Shown: positions 32,428-40,876, numbered from the stretch's first letter. The stretch is DNA of 64,000 nucleotides from Opitutia bacterium Tous-C4FEB (GCA_002304445.1 NEVA01000001.1:372001-436000); one strand, 5' to 3'. The notes: generated from the sequence alone by a model not told the origin. A program made the numbers and translations.

Positions 32428-33087
32428 GTGCCCGACGCTTTTTTTCAGCTCCCGGCGTTATTCGATCTTGGCGCCACGTTTGCCTTCGCCCTCACCGGCG
32501 CGCTGGCCGGCGTGAAACGGGACTACGACATCGTCGGCGTTTTCTTTCTCGCCCTCGTCTCCAGCATCGGCGGCGGCCTCATCCGCGACGCCGTCTTCAT
32601 CCCCGGCGCCACCGCTACTCCTCTCCTCACCGATCCGCGCTACATCCAAGTCGTCCTGACGGCGACCCTCGTCTGTGTGGTCTTTGCCAATCGCATCACC
32701 CATTTCCGCCGCGTGATCGCCGTCGTGGACGCCCTCGGGCTCGGCGCTTACGCCGCCTTCGGCACCCAAAAAGCCCTGCTCGCCGGTCTCGCCGTGCCCG
32801 CCGCGATTCTCGTCGGTGTGATCAACGCCACCGGCGGCGGTCTCCTCCGCGACCTGATCACGCGCGAGGAACCGCTCGTCTTCAAACCCGGTCAATTCTA
32901 CGCCCTCGCCGCCTTGGCCGGCTCCGTGTTGTTTGTGTTTTTCGTGACCGAGCTTGGACTGCGTCCCACCTCCGCCGCCCTCGCCACCATCAGCCTCACG
33001 TTCACCTTCCGCATTCTTTCCATTCTCTTCAACTGGCGCACGTCACCCGTCGGCCAGCTCAACCCCGCCAACGAGCCGCCGCGCTGA
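32428..33087 (+). CDS. TRIC / UPF0126 family cation channel protein
   Basis: The 219-residue membrane protein is taken from GTG 32428, which places the first helix directly after the start as in YadS-type homologs; a GTG at 32386 would add 14 unrelated residues. Seven hydrophobic helices are visible. Each of the two internal repeats carries the family glycine/arginine motif (SSIGGGLIRDAVF and NATGGGLLRDLIT), the PF03458 signature. Prokaryotic TRIC proteins form trimeric potassium-permeable channels in the inner membrane. It lies 21 nt upstream of a LacI gene. A 7-bp perfect hairpin sits at 32344-32363, just before the gene. Confidence 0.87.
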   Translation: MPDAFFQLPALFDLGATFAFALTGALAGVKRDYDIVGVFFLALVSSIGGGLIRDAVFIPGATATPLLTDPRYIQVVLTATLVCVVFANRITHFRRVIAVVDALGLGAYAAFGTQKALLAGLAVPAAILVGVINATGGGLLRDLITREEPLVFKPGQFYALAALAGSVLFVFFVTELGLRPTSAALATISLTFTFRILSILFNWRTSPVGQLNPANEPPR

Positions 33088-33108
33088 TTCGCCCCACTTC
33101 TCCGCCCA

Positions 33109-34200
33109 ATGCCCAACACTCCCACCGTTCGCACACTCGCCCTCTCTCTTGGCGTCTCCCGCACCACGGTTTCCGAAGCACTCCGGGGCAACGCCTGCGT
33201 CCACCCTGCGACGGCCGCCCGCATTCGCACCGCGGCCGAGGCCGCCGGCTACAAAGCCAATCCGTTGGTGGGCGCGGTCATGTCGGAGGTGCGCCGATCC
33301 CGGAATCAGATTTTTCGCGGCGTCATCGCAGCTGTCGACCTCGACGAAAACGGACGCCCCGCCGCCAGCGGCAAATTTCACGCGGCCCTCACCGCCGGTG
33401 CCCGCCAACGCGCGCTCGAACTGGGTTTCAAACTCGAGACTTTTCTCGTCGGTTCCAAAGGCGTCACGCTCGGGCGGCTCGACACCATCCTCCAATCACG
33501 TGGGATTCAGGGCGTAATGCTCCTGCCGTCCTGGGCTCCGCCGGATTTTTCCAAACTCGACTGGACCCGCTATGCCGGGATCTACAGCGACTACGCCATC
33601 GACCACCCCGCACTGCACTCGGTGTGCTCCGACCATCACCGCTCTTTGATGTCCGCCCTCGGCCGACTGCAAGCGTTAGGCTACGACCGGCCCGGCCTCG
33701 TCGTCCAAAGCCAACAGGACGAGCGGCTCCAACACCGCTGGGAAGGCGCGTTCTCCGCCTACCAACGCAACTATCCCGAGATCGGCACGGTGCCCCCGCT
33801 CATCGTGCCCGAGGTCAACGCCGCCAATTTCAGCCGGTGGTTCCGCAAACACACTCCCGACGTCGTCCTCGCCCACGACCCGGAAGTCATGACCTGGATG
33901 GCCGCCGCCGGTGCGCGCGTGCCGCGCACGCATGGCTACTTTTGCCTCAACGTGACCCAAACGGACCGCCCCTGCGCCGGACTCGACCTGCACCCCAACG
34001 CACTCGGCGCGCGCGGCATCGAATTGCTGATCGCCCAACTCCAACGCAACGAACGCGGCATCCCCAGCCCCGCTTCGACCACGATGATCCCCGGCCACTG
34101 GGTCGACGGTCCCACCTTGGCAAAAAAAACTGAGCCAACCGAAAAACTTTCTTTGAAGAGTCGAAAAGTGGTCGGAGATGGTCGCCTTCGTTCGGGCTAG
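33109..34200 (+). CDS. LacI family transcriptional regulator
   Basis: The 363-residue protein has an N-terminal LacI helix-turn-helix (TVRTLALSLGVSRTTVSEAL with AARIRTAAEAAGYKANPLVG) and a ligand-binding domain (RGVIAAVDLDENG, SRGIQGVMLLPSWAP, HSVCSDHHRSLMSALGRLQALGYDRPGLVV, PDVVLAHDPEVMTWM). It is not closely similar to the regulator at 25.6 kb in the recognition helix, so it should read a different operator. It converges with the PIN toxin gene. No palindromic site of the 25-26 kb type was found near it. Its targets are unknown; the neighbouring sulfatases are candidates. Confidence 0.9.
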   Translation: MPNTPTVRTLALSLGVSRTTVSEALRGNACVHPATAARIRTAAEAAGYKANPLVGAVMSEVRRSRNQIFRGVIAAVDLDENGRPAASGKFHAALTAGARQRALELGFKLETFLVGSKGVTLGRLDTILQSRGIQGVMLLPSWAPPDFSKLDWTRYAGIYSDYAIDHPALHSVCSDHHRSLMSALGRLQALGYDRPGLVVQSQQDERLQHRWEGAFSAYQRNYPEIGTVPPLIVPEVNAANFSRWFRKHTPDVVLAHDPEVMTWMAAAGARVPRTHGYFCLNVTQTDRPCAGLDLHPNALGARGIELLIAQLQRNERGIPSPASTTMIPGHWVDGPTLAKKTEPTEKLSLKSRKVVGDGRLRSG

Positions 34201-34282
34201 AAAAGGCTGCCTGCGTGACGCTTTGCAAAGAGCTCCGAACGGTCCCCTTTGGCTCGGCTCCGGTGATCCGGTCCTCCAATCG

Positions 34283-34729
34283 TCAGGGGGCGAGCGTTTT
34301 CAAACCCACCGCTTTGGCGAGGGCAGCCTGACGGGTGTCGTAGGTCACAAACGACCGCACGCCGAGTTCCAGCGCGGAGGCGACGTGCAGGACGTCGAGC
34401 GCCCGCGTGCCGAGTCTGATCGTGTGCTCGCGGCTCAACTCCGCGGTGCGGTCTAGGGCGGCGCGCCACGGAAGATCGACCAACCGGAGACCGCCGGAGT
34501 TGAAATCCGCCTCAAACACCCCAAGCGAACGCAGCGCAAGTTCCTCGGTCAAATCCCCGCGAAACACTGCACCGAGAATCGCGTTAAAAATCTCCGCCCT
34601 GCCGAAACGTGTGAGGGGCAAGGCACCCGGATGACGAAATCGCCACGCACTCATGGCCGCCGAGTGGCTTCCGTGCACGTAGAGGTGACGTAGGGCACTC
34701 GAGTCGAGGTAGAGTTTTTCAGCGGTCAT
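34283..34729 (-). CDS. PIN-domain toxin of a VapC-like pair
   Basis: The 148-residue PIN-domain protein starts at MTAEKLYLDSSALRHLYV, inside the last codons of the antitoxin gene (11-nt overlap). Acidic residues expected of a PIN nuclease are visible: Asp in YLDSSAL, Glu in RAEIFNAI, Asp in ALDVLHVASA and Asp in FVTYDTRQAALAKAVGL. VapC-type toxins cleave tRNA or rRNA and are neutralised by the partner antitoxin. The gene overlap, gene order (antitoxin first) and the palindrome at the antitoxin start support a working module. An in-frame ATG at 34759 would extend the protein into the antitoxin by 10 residues and is less likely. Confidence 0.87.
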   Translation of the reverse strand: MTAEKLYLDSSALRHLYVHGSHSAAMSAWRFRHPGALPLTRFGRAEIFNAILGAVFRGDLTEELALRSLGVFEADFNSGGLRLVDLPWRAALDRTAELSREHTIRLGTRALDVLHVASALELGVRSFVTYDTRQAALAKAVGLKTLAP

Positions 34730-34964
34730 CGCGGTCCGCGTCGAGCCGCCGTTCCGCATCGGCCGAAATCGGCTGCGGCATATAGGTCAAGAGCCGCGCA
34801 TAGTAGTCAATCGGCGGAGCCGGCTTCTTCGGCTGCTCCGTGTAAGCGCGTAAAACGAACGCCGCCTTACCTCGGTCGGTAATGATGACTTCGCCCTCGC
34901 GCTCGATGCGGGTGCGAATTTTCGGGAACGACGTGCGCAGTTCGCGGATGGTGGCGGTGCTCAT
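34719..34964 (-). CDS. Phd/YefM-like antitoxin
   Basis: The 81-residue protein MSTATIRELRTSFPKIRTRI followed by EGEVIITDRGKAAFVLRAY is the DNA-binding fold of the Phd/YefM antitoxin family. The C-terminal part (PPIDYYARLLTYMPQPISAD) would wrap the toxin. It overlaps the PIN toxin by 11 nt. Antitoxins of this type repress their own operon by binding a palindrome. Exactly such a palindrome, 22 bp and perfect, ends 4 nt upstream of the ATG. Confidence 0.85.
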   Translation of the reverse strand: MSTATIRELRTSFPKIRTRIEREGEVIITDRGKAAFVLRAYTEQPKKPAPPIDYYARLLTYMPQPISADAERRLDADRDDR

Positions 34965-34968
34965 TACG

Positions 34969-34990
34969 TGTGACTCAAGCTTGAGTCACA
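34969..34990. promoter_or_regulatory. Perfect 22-bp palindrome at the antitoxin start, probable TA operator
   Basis: The half-site TGTGACTCAAG is followed immediately by its exact reverse complement, giving 11 + 11 bp with no loop. It ends 4 bp before the antitoxin start codon. The position and perfect symmetry fit an autorepression site for the Phd/YefM-like antitoxin dimer. It would also cover the ribosome-binding site, since no other one is evident. Confidence 0.78.
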
Positions 34991-35064
34991 GGAGCGGGCA
35001 AGGCGCAATCCGAGCCGGGGTGGAACGGAGAATTGCTGGGCGAACGCCCGTTGGTATCTGGAGT

Positions 35065-35138
35065 GTCATGGCGAGGAGCGAAGCGACGAAGCCATCCAGC
35101 TGGATGGCCGCGGCGCGCTTCGCGCAACTCGTGATGAC
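35065..35138. repeat. Small imperfect inverted-repeat element (MITE-like)
   Basis: The stretch begins GTCATGGCGAGGAGCG and ends CGCAACTCGTGATGAC; the end is an imperfect reverse complement of the start (about 12 of 16 positions). The interior GAAGCGACGAAGCCATCCAG and GGATGGCCGCGG also fold back. This resembles the short dispersed hairpin elements with a 'GCGAGGAGCGAAGCGACGAAGC' core known from many bacterial genomes. A partial, decayed copy is at 40781. Confidence 0.6.
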
Positions 35139-35203
35139 GATGGTTTAGAACATACGGGACGTGGCATAAAGCCCGACGCCCCCGTCGCCCAGCGCAGCCT
35201 CAC

Positions 35204-35944
35204 CTACTTCACCCACTCCGCCGCGGGCAACCCGAGGCGTAGCCATTCTTGCACCGCCAGCGCGGCCACGCGGGCCGCGCCATATTCGGAAAAATGCGTG
35301 TCGTCCTTCACACCCTCGGGCCAGCGCGGTTGAATCCCGGCCGCGTAGTGCAAGTGCAGCCGCTTCGAGCCTTCCACCCCGTGGGCGCGCTCCAGCTCCG
35401 CCGTCAGTAAATTCATTTCCAACAGCGGCACCTTGTCCTCGGCGGCGACCGCGCGCACCGCCGCCGGATAGTCACCGTGCGTTTCCACAAGTTCGCCCGC
35501 CGCGCTCCATTTCCTTCGCGCTACCGGCGTCGCGAGGATCGGTGTCGCCCCGCGTTCCCGCGTTTCCCGCACAAAGCGTCGGAGGTTGTCTTGATAGGCT
35601 CCGCGCGGCGCCGCGTAGCGTTTTGGGTCCTGATCCTTCTCGTCGTTGTGCGCGAACTGGATGATCACAAAATCCCCCGGCCGCAGCGCCGCCACCACGG
35701 CCGCCCAACGCCCTTCATCGATGAAACTCTTGGTGCTGCGACCATTCATCGCATAATTCACGACCCGCACCGCCTCCGGCCGCAGCAGCAACGGCAACGC
35801 CTGGCCCCAACCCGTCTCCGGATTGGCCGGCTCCTTCGGCTTGTCCGCCATCGTGGAGTCACCGACGAGATGCAGCGTGGGCGCGGCATAAACGGCGGCG
35901 GCGATGAAGACCATCAGAACGAGCGCTCGGAGAATTCTACTCAT
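35204..35944 (-). CDS. Secreted SGNH esterase, rhamnogalacturonan acetylesterase-like
   Basis: The 246-residue protein starts at the ATG of MSRILRALVLMVFIAAAVYA, a signal peptide; a GTG 15 nt upstream is less likely. The SGNH blocks are all present: LHLVGDSTMAD with nucleophile Ser30, NYAMNGRSTKSF (block II glycine), IQFAHNDEKDQ (block III Asn), and DDTHFSEYGA with the catalytic Asp and His. The order and spacing match rhamnogalacturonan acetylesterase. It would remove acetyl groups from pectic or related polysaccharides in the periplasm, consistent with the glycan theme of the region. It is a single gene with no co-directional partner closer than the TA pair. Confidence 0.9.
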   Translation of the reverse strand: MSRILRALVLMVFIAAAVYAAPTLHLVGDSTMADKPKEPANPETGWGQALPLLLRPEAVRVVNYAMNGRSTKSFIDEGRWAAVVAALRPGDFVIIQFAHNDEKDQDPKRYAAPRGAYQDNLRRFVRETRERGATPILATPVARRKWSAAGELVETHGDYPAAVRAVAAEDKVPLLEMNLLTAELERAHGVEGSKRLHLHYAAGIQPRWPEGVKDDTHFSEYGAARVAALAVQEWLRLGLPAAEWVK

Positions 35945-36032
35945 GGCGGTCGCCGACACTCGGCCCGGCCCGCCCGTGGGGCAACCTTTGGCTGCACTTG
36001 GAACGTCCGCAGCCCGCAGACTCGCGCCGCTC

Positions 36033-36602
36033 TCAACCGCCCCACGGCGCCGGTGGGGCCTCGACCGGTTTCGTCAGGTCGAACTCCACAAAAAACCGCC
36101 GGCCCTCGGCCTCGCGGCGCAGGCCGTAGCCGAAGGTCTTTCCCGGGGTCAGTGCGAGCGTCCAGATGTTGGTCTTCGCAGCCGGGATCAGTTCGCCGGT
36201 AAACGCATCCGCCGGGAAATCCTGCCGCTCAGGCGTGCCCGCCGTCGCGGTGTCGCCGCCATACTGCGTGACCTTGTCGGCGCTGCCATCCTCGTGGCGG
36301 TGATCGTGCTTCAGGCGCAAACCCGTCGGTGTGCGCGTGATCACCCACGTGCGCGAACGGTTGGCGCCGACGTGGAACGGAATCCGGATCTCGTTCTCGC
36401 CGCAGGCCCGCACGTGCATCACGAGCCGCTGGTCTTTGAACATCGCGTCCGTCGCCGCCGAGCCTTCGACCACACGGCCTTCAAACGCCTGCCCGCAGAG
36501 GCCCTGTAGATTTTTCCACAGCACCGCGTTGGCCGCCGGTTCCGCCGCCAACCCCGCCGCGATCCCGCCGAGCCAGCACGCCAAACCAAAGAGTAATTTC
36601 AT
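36033..36602 (-). CDS. Conserved secreted protein of unknown function
   Basis: The 189-residue protein begins MKLLFGLACWLGGIAAGLAA, a signal peptide; the longer in-frame start at 36692 gives non-homologous sequence. The mature protein has WKNLQGLCGQAFEGRVVEG, then VMHVRACGENEIRIPFHVG, NRSRTWVITRTPTGLRLKHDH and RRFFVEFDLTKPV. I recall similar secreted hypothetical proteins in Bacteroidetes and Planctomycetes but no assigned domain. The repeated beta-strand pattern suggests a lipocalin- or barrel-like fold. It lies 86 nt downstream of the gamma-glutamyltransferase gene on the same strand, so co-transcription is possible. Confidence 0.75.
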   Translation of the reverse strand: MKLLFGLACWLGGIAAGLAAEPAANAVLWKNLQGLCGQAFEGRVVEGSAATDAMFKDQRLVMHVRACGENEIRIPFHVGANRSRTWVITRTPTGLRLKHDHRHEDGSADKVTQYGGDTATAGTPERQDFPADAFTGELIPAAKTNIWTLALTPGKTFGYGLRREAEGRRFFVEFDLTKPVEAPPAPWGG

Positions 36603-36688
36603 GACCCAAGGTGTACGTGCGCACGCGGCAGATGCCAGCGAGCAATGACCCCGCGCTGCCGTTTCACGATAACTCCGACCGGCGCCGC

Positions 36689-38413
36689 TCAATACCCGGC
36701 CGCCTGCCCGTCTTTGCGGCTCTCGGAGGCGCCGCGATAGGTGCCGTTGACCGCGTCGCGTTGGATCGCCTGATAGCCGCCAAAACTCCCGTTGCCGCTG
36801 CGCACCGAGTGACCACGCTGCATCAGCCCCCGCACGCTTTCGTAAGGGACGCCGCTCTCCAACTCGACAAAGCCACCGTCGGTCATCTGCGGGTTATCAT
36901 AGTCCGAGGAGCCGTCGTGATGCCAACGCGCCGCGTCGCCGGCTTCCTGCACGTTCATCCCGAAATCGATCAGATTGCAGATGATCTGAACGTGGCCTTG
37001 CGGCTGCATCGCGCCGCCCATCAGGCCGAAACTGAGCCACGGCGCGCCGTCCTTGAGCACAAAGGCCGGAATGATCGTTTGGAACGGCCGCTTGCCCGGC
37101 GCGTAGTCGTTCGCGTGGCCGGCGCGCAGTGTGAACATCTCGCCCCGGTTCTGAAACGCGAAGCCGAGACCGGGCACCACGATGCCGGAGCCCATGCCGC
37201 GGTAATTACTCTGGATGAGCGAGACCATGTTGCCGGCGGCGTCGGCCGTCGTGAGATAAATCGTGTCGCCTTCCTGCAACGCGGGATTCCCGGCGTCATA
37301 ACTGCGCGCGGCCCGCGCACCGATCAGCTTTCGTCGCTCGGCCGCGTAGTCTTTCGAGAGCAGACCGCGCAGGGGAATTTTCGAAAACTCGGGATCGGCG
37401 TAAAACTTCGCGCGATCTTCAAACGCGAGTTTCTTGGCCTCAATCATGAGGTGCAGGGCCTCGGGCGAATTGTAGCCCATCGCCTTCAGATCGCAGGCTT
37501 CGAGGATGTTCAGCATCTGGAGCGCCGCGATGCCTTGGCTGTTCGGCGGCAATTCATACACGTCGTAGCCGCGGTAGTTCACCGAGACGGGCTCGACCCA
37601 CGTCGAGGTGTGTCCGGAGAAATCCGCCTTCCGCAGATAACCGCCGTTGGCCTGCATGAACGCATCGATGCGGTCCGCGATCTCGCCCCGGTAAAACGCA
37701 TCGCGCCCGCTCTCGGCGAGCCGCGTCAACGTATCGGCCAAAGCGGGATTTTTGAAGATCGTGCCCTCGGCCGGCGCGCGGTCCCCGGGTGCAAAGACGT
37801 CGAGAAAGGCCCCGGGAAATTTATCGGCGCGGGCATTGCGCACGCTGATGCCCCAATAATAACCGATGAGCTGCGTGACGGGAAAGCCCTCGCGCGCGTA
37901 ACGGATCGCGGGTGCGAGCACCGTCTGCATCGGCAGCCGGCCATACTTCGCGTGCAATTCGAACCAGCCGTCCACCGCGCCGGGTACACTGATGGGCAAT
38001 AGGCCGCGCATAGGAATCGTCTCCCGGCCGAGTTTCTTCAGATCGGCCATGAGTTGCTCGCGGGAGAGTCCGAGCGGCGAGCGCCCCGAGGCGTTGAGCC
38101 CCGTGAGTTTTTTGTCCGCAGCGCTCCAGACGATGGCGAAAAGATCGCCGCCGATCCCGTTGCCCGTGGGCTCCATCAGGCCGAGCGCCGCGTTGGCGGC
38201 AATCGCCGCATCCACCGCCGAGCCACCGGCCTTCAGGATGTCGAGCGCCACCTGGGTCGCGAGCGGATGACTCGTCGCCGCCATCCCGTGTTGCGCGATG
38301 ATTTCGGAACGGGTGGCAAACGCCCGGCCGTTGACGCGATCGGGCTGCGCGCCAAGGGGCAACCCGAGCGCGCACGCGAGGCCAAGCAGCACCACCGGGG
38401 TAAATGATTTCAT
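36689..38413 (-). CDS. ggt: Gamma-glutamyltransferase
   Basis: The 574-residue precursor has a signal peptide (residues 1-22) and the two-part GGT fold. The large-subunit part contains GMAATSHPLATQVALDILK and GNGIGGDLFAIVW. The autoprocessing and nucleophile site is GDTIYLTTADAAGNMVSLIQ with Thr384 expected to become the N-terminus of the small subunit. SNYRGMGSGIVVPGLGFAFQNRG and MGGAMQPQGHVQI follow, as in other members. GGT cleaves gamma-glutamyl bonds, for example of glutathione, in the periplasm. Length is normal for the family. It is divergent from an M20 amidohydrolase-ammonia lyase pair, which suggests a peptide or amino-acid scavenging locus. Confidence 0.95.
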   Translation of the reverse strand: MKSFTPVVLLGLACALGLPLGAQPDRVNGRAFATRSEIIAQHGMAATSHPLATQVALDILKAGGSAVDAAIAANAALGLMEPTGNGIGGDLFAIVWSAADKKLTGLNASGRSPLGLSREQLMADLKKLGRETIPMRGLLPISVPGAVDGWFELHAKYGRLPMQTVLAPAIRYAREGFPVTQLIGYYWGISVRNARADKFPGAFLDVFAPGDRAPAEGTIFKNPALADTLTRLAESGRDAFYRGEIADRIDAFMQANGGYLRKADFSGHTSTWVEPVSVNYRGYDVYELPPNSQGIAALQMLNILEACDLKAMGYNSPEALHLMIEAKKLAFEDRAKFYADPEFSKIPLRGLLSKDYAAERRKLIGARAARSYDAGNPALQEGDTIYLTTADAAGNMVSLIQSNYRGMGSGIVVPGLGFAFQNRGEMFTLRAGHANDYAPGKRPFQTIIPAFVLKDGAPWLSFGLMGGAMQPQGHVQIICNLIDFGMNVQEAGDAARWHHDGSSDYDNPQMTDGGFVELESGVPYESVRGLMQRGHSVRSGNGSFGGYQAIQRDAVNGTYRGASESRKDGQAAGY

Positions 38414-38496
38414 GCCGTCAATCTGCGAGCGCCTCCGCCTCCGTCAATCCGCCGGGCGTCTTGCCTCGCACGCACTCCCGGCGGTAAGGGTTGCTG

Positions 38497-39792
38497 ATGT
38501 CTACGTCGTCTCCCGTCACCCCCACCCTCGCCGCCGAGCTGACCCGTTGGCGTCGCGATTTTCACCGCCACCCCGAACTCGGCTTCTGCGAGTTCCGCAC
38601 GGCCGCCATCGTCGCCGCCACTTTGGAAAAACTCGGCTGGCAAGTCGCGGTCGGCGCCGAGGTCATGCGTGCAGAAGCCCGCATGGAAGTTCCGCCCGCC
38701 GCCGAGATTGCCGCCGCCCGCGCCGAAGCGCTGCGCGATGGCGCCGATCCCGCATGGGTCGCGCGGCTCGGCGACGGCCTGACCGGCGTCGTCGCCTCTC
38801 TCGATACCGGCCGTCCCGGCCCGACGGTCGCGTTTCGCGTCGATCTGGATGCATTGCCGGTCCTTGAAAACACCGAGGCCGCCCATCTCCCGGTGCGCGA
38901 GAACTTCACCTCGACACGCCCCGGCCGCATGCACGCCTGCGGCCACGATGGCCACACCGCCATCGGCCTCGGCGTCGCGAGCGTCTTGCCTGCCCTCGCC
39001 AAAAACTGGCGCGGCAAAATCAAACTGATCTTCCAACCCGCCGAGGAAGGCTGCCGGGGGGCCAAGTCCATGGTCGCGGCCGGCGTCTTGGCCGATGTCG
39101 ATCATTACTTCGCCACCCACCTCGGCATCTCGCTCAACGAGACCGGCGCCGTCGCGTGCGGTACCGACCACATCCTCGCCACCACGAAACTCGACGCGAC
39201 CTTCCGCGGCGTCGCCGCCCACGCCGGGGTCGATCCGCACGTCGGCCGCAACGCCCTGCTCGCCGCCGCCACCGCGACCGTGCAACTCCACGCCATCGCC
39301 CGTCACGGCGCCGGCGCCTCGCGCATCAACGTCGGCCGGCTCGAAGGCGGCACCGGCCGCAATATCATCGCGGACCACGCCGTCCTGAAACTCGAAGTGC
39401 GCGGCGAGACCACGCCGATCTGCGCGTGGATGGCCGTCGAAGCCGAACGGGTGCTCCGCGCCGCCGCCACGATGCATGGCGTCGAAATCACCGTTGAAAA
39501 CATGGGCGAGGCCGGCAACGCGCCCTGCGATCCCGCCGCCCGCGCCGTCGTGCGCCGCGCCGCCGAGAAATCCGGAGCGTCACACATCGTGGAGTTTTCC
39601 CCGCTCGGCGGCAGCGAAGACGCCACGCTCATGATGGACGCGGTGCAGGCGCGGGGCGGCCAAGCCACCTATCTGCTCGTCGGCACACCCTTGCCCGCCG
39701 GACATCACCATCCGCGCTTCGACATCGACGAAGCGGCCTTGCCTAACGCCGTCGCCCTCCATGCCGCGATCGCGGAAGAACTCCTCTCATGA
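38497..39792 (+). CDS. M20 family amidohydrolase, AbgA-like
   Basis: The 431-residue protein starts at ATG 38497, preceded by AAGGG at 8 nt; a TTG two codons upstream is the alternative. It is an M20D peptidase/amidohydrolase: RRDFHRHPELGFCEFRT near the N-terminus, VAFRVDLDALPV, HACGHDGHTAIGLG with metal-binding His residues, FQPAEEGCRGAKSMV with the catalytic Glu pair, the lid domain AHAGVDPHVGRNALLAAA, and LPAGHHHPRFDIDEAAL at the end. AbgA cleaves p-aminobenzoyl-glutamate; other members remove N-acyl groups from amino acids. The stop overlaps the start of the PLP lyase gene (ATGA), so deacylation followed by deamination of the released amino acid is a reasonable pathway guess. Confidence 0.9.
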   Translation: MSTSSPVTPTLAAELTRWRRDFHRHPELGFCEFRTAAIVAATLEKLGWQVAVGAEVMRAEARMEVPPAAEIAAARAEALRDGADPAWVARLGDGLTGVVASLDTGRPGPTVAFRVDLDALPVLENTEAAHLPVRENFTSTRPGRMHACGHDGHTAIGLGVASVLPALAKNWRGKIKLIFQPAEEGCRGAKSMVAAGVLADVDHYFATHLGISLNETGAVACGTDHILATTKLDATFRGVAAHAGVDPHVGRNALLAAATATVQLHAIARHGAGASRINVGRLEGGTGRNIIADHAVLKLEVRGETTPICAWMAVEAERVLRAAATMHGVEITVENMGEAGNAPCDPAARAVVRRAAEKSGASHIVEFSPLGGSEDATLMMDAVQARGGQATYLLVGTPLPAGHHHPRFDIDEAALPNAVALHAAIAEELLS

Positions 39793-40745
39793 GCGCCACG
39801 CTCACCCTTGCCGACATTCGCGCCGCGCACGCGCGGATCGCGGATAAGATTCACCGCACCCCGGTGCTCACCAGCGCCACGCTCGATGCGCTTTGCCGGG
39901 CGCAGTTGTTCTTCAAGTGCGAGAATTTCCAGAAGATCGGCGCGTTCAAAGCGCGCGGAGCAACCAATGCAGTCTTCGCTCTCACCGATGCCGAAGCGGC
40001 AAACGGTGTGGCGACGCACTCCTCGGGCAACCACGCCGCCGCCCTCGCCCGCGCCGCTCGCCTGCGCGGCATCCCGGCCCACATCGTGATGCCGTCCAAT
40101 GCGCCGAAAACGAAAATTGAATCGGTGCGCCGCAACGGCGGTTTCATCGTCTTTTGCGAACCGACCCTTTTGGCCCGCGAGGCGGCCTGCGCCAAGATCA
40201 TCGCAGAGACGGCGGCCCGGCTGGTTCATCCTTTCGACGACTACGCCGTCATGGCTGGCCAAGGCACCGCGACGCTCGAGCTCCTCGAGCAGGCGCCAGA
40301 CCTTGACCTCATTATCGTGCCCGTCGGCGGCGGCGGGCTGCTCTGCGGCACCGCTGTCGCCGCCAAGGGCGCACGCCCCGGTATTCGTGTGATCGCCGCA
40401 GAACCCGCGGGGGCGGACGATGCGGCGCGATCCGTGGCGGCGGGACGCCTCATCCCGCTGGGGCAGGCGGCGACGATCGCCGACGGCCTGCGGACCTCGC
40501 TCAGCGCGCGGACTTTTCCGCTCATTCAACAAAAGGTGGACGGCATCGTGACGGTTTCCGAGGAAAGCATCGTCGCCGCGATGCGCCGCATCTGGGAGGT
40601 GCTCAAGATCATCATCGAGCCGAGCTGCGCGGTGCCCTACGCCGCGATCATGGAGGGGAAGATCGACGTCTCCGGTAAGCGCGTCGGCATCATTCTTACG
40701 GGTGGCAACGTCGATCTCGACGCGTTACCTTGGCTGGTGAAGTGA
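39789..40745 (+). CDS. Threonine/serine dehydratase family PLP enzyme
   Basis: The 318-residue enzyme has the fold-type II PLP signature: FFKCENFQKIGAFKARGATN with the Schiff-base Lys54, THSSGNHAAALA (residues 76-88) that cradles the substrate carboxylate, VPVGGGGLLCGTAV for the phosphate, and KIIIEPSCAVPYAA near the C-terminus. There is no C-terminal ACT domain, so it is the short form that includes catabolic threonine dehydratase, serine racemase and threo-3-hydroxyaspartate ammonia-lyase. It is translationally coupled (ATGA) to the M20 amidohydrolase upstream. The likely substrate is a beta-hydroxy amino acid. Which one cannot be settled from the sequence. Confidence 0.9.
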   Translation: MSATLTLADIRAAHARIADKIHRTPVLTSATLDALCRAQLFFKCENFQKIGAFKARGATNAVFALTDAEAANGVATHSSGNHAAALARAARLRGIPAHIVMPSNAPKTKIESVRRNGGFIVFCEPTLLAREAACAKIIAETAARLVHPFDDYAVMAGQGTATLELLEQAPDLDLIIVPVGGGGLLCGTAVAAKGARPGIRVIAAEPAGADDAARSVAAGRLIPLGQAATIADGLRTSLSARTFPLIQQKVDGIVTVSEESIVAAMRRIWEVLKIIIEPSCAVPYAAIMEGKIDVSGKRVGIILTGGNVDLDALPWLVK

Positions 40746-40780
40746 CTGCAGCGTAGCGTGAATTCCCGGTCTGCTCCGGA

Positions 40781-40807
40781 AGCGGACGAAGTGACGAGGC
40801 CATCCAG
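40781..40807. repeat. Fragment of the 35 kb MITE-like repeat
   Basis: GAAGTGACGAGGCCATCCAG matches 18 of 20 bases of GAAGCGACGAAGCCATCCAG in the element at 35065-35138. Only this core is retained; the flanking inverted arms are absent. The rest of 40746-40876 shows no gene. Confidence 0.5.
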
Positions 40808-40876
40808 GGGCGCGCTGTCCAACGGAGACGACGAGGCGCGGACGGTGGCGGCGAGGCCAGAATCAGCCGAACGATT

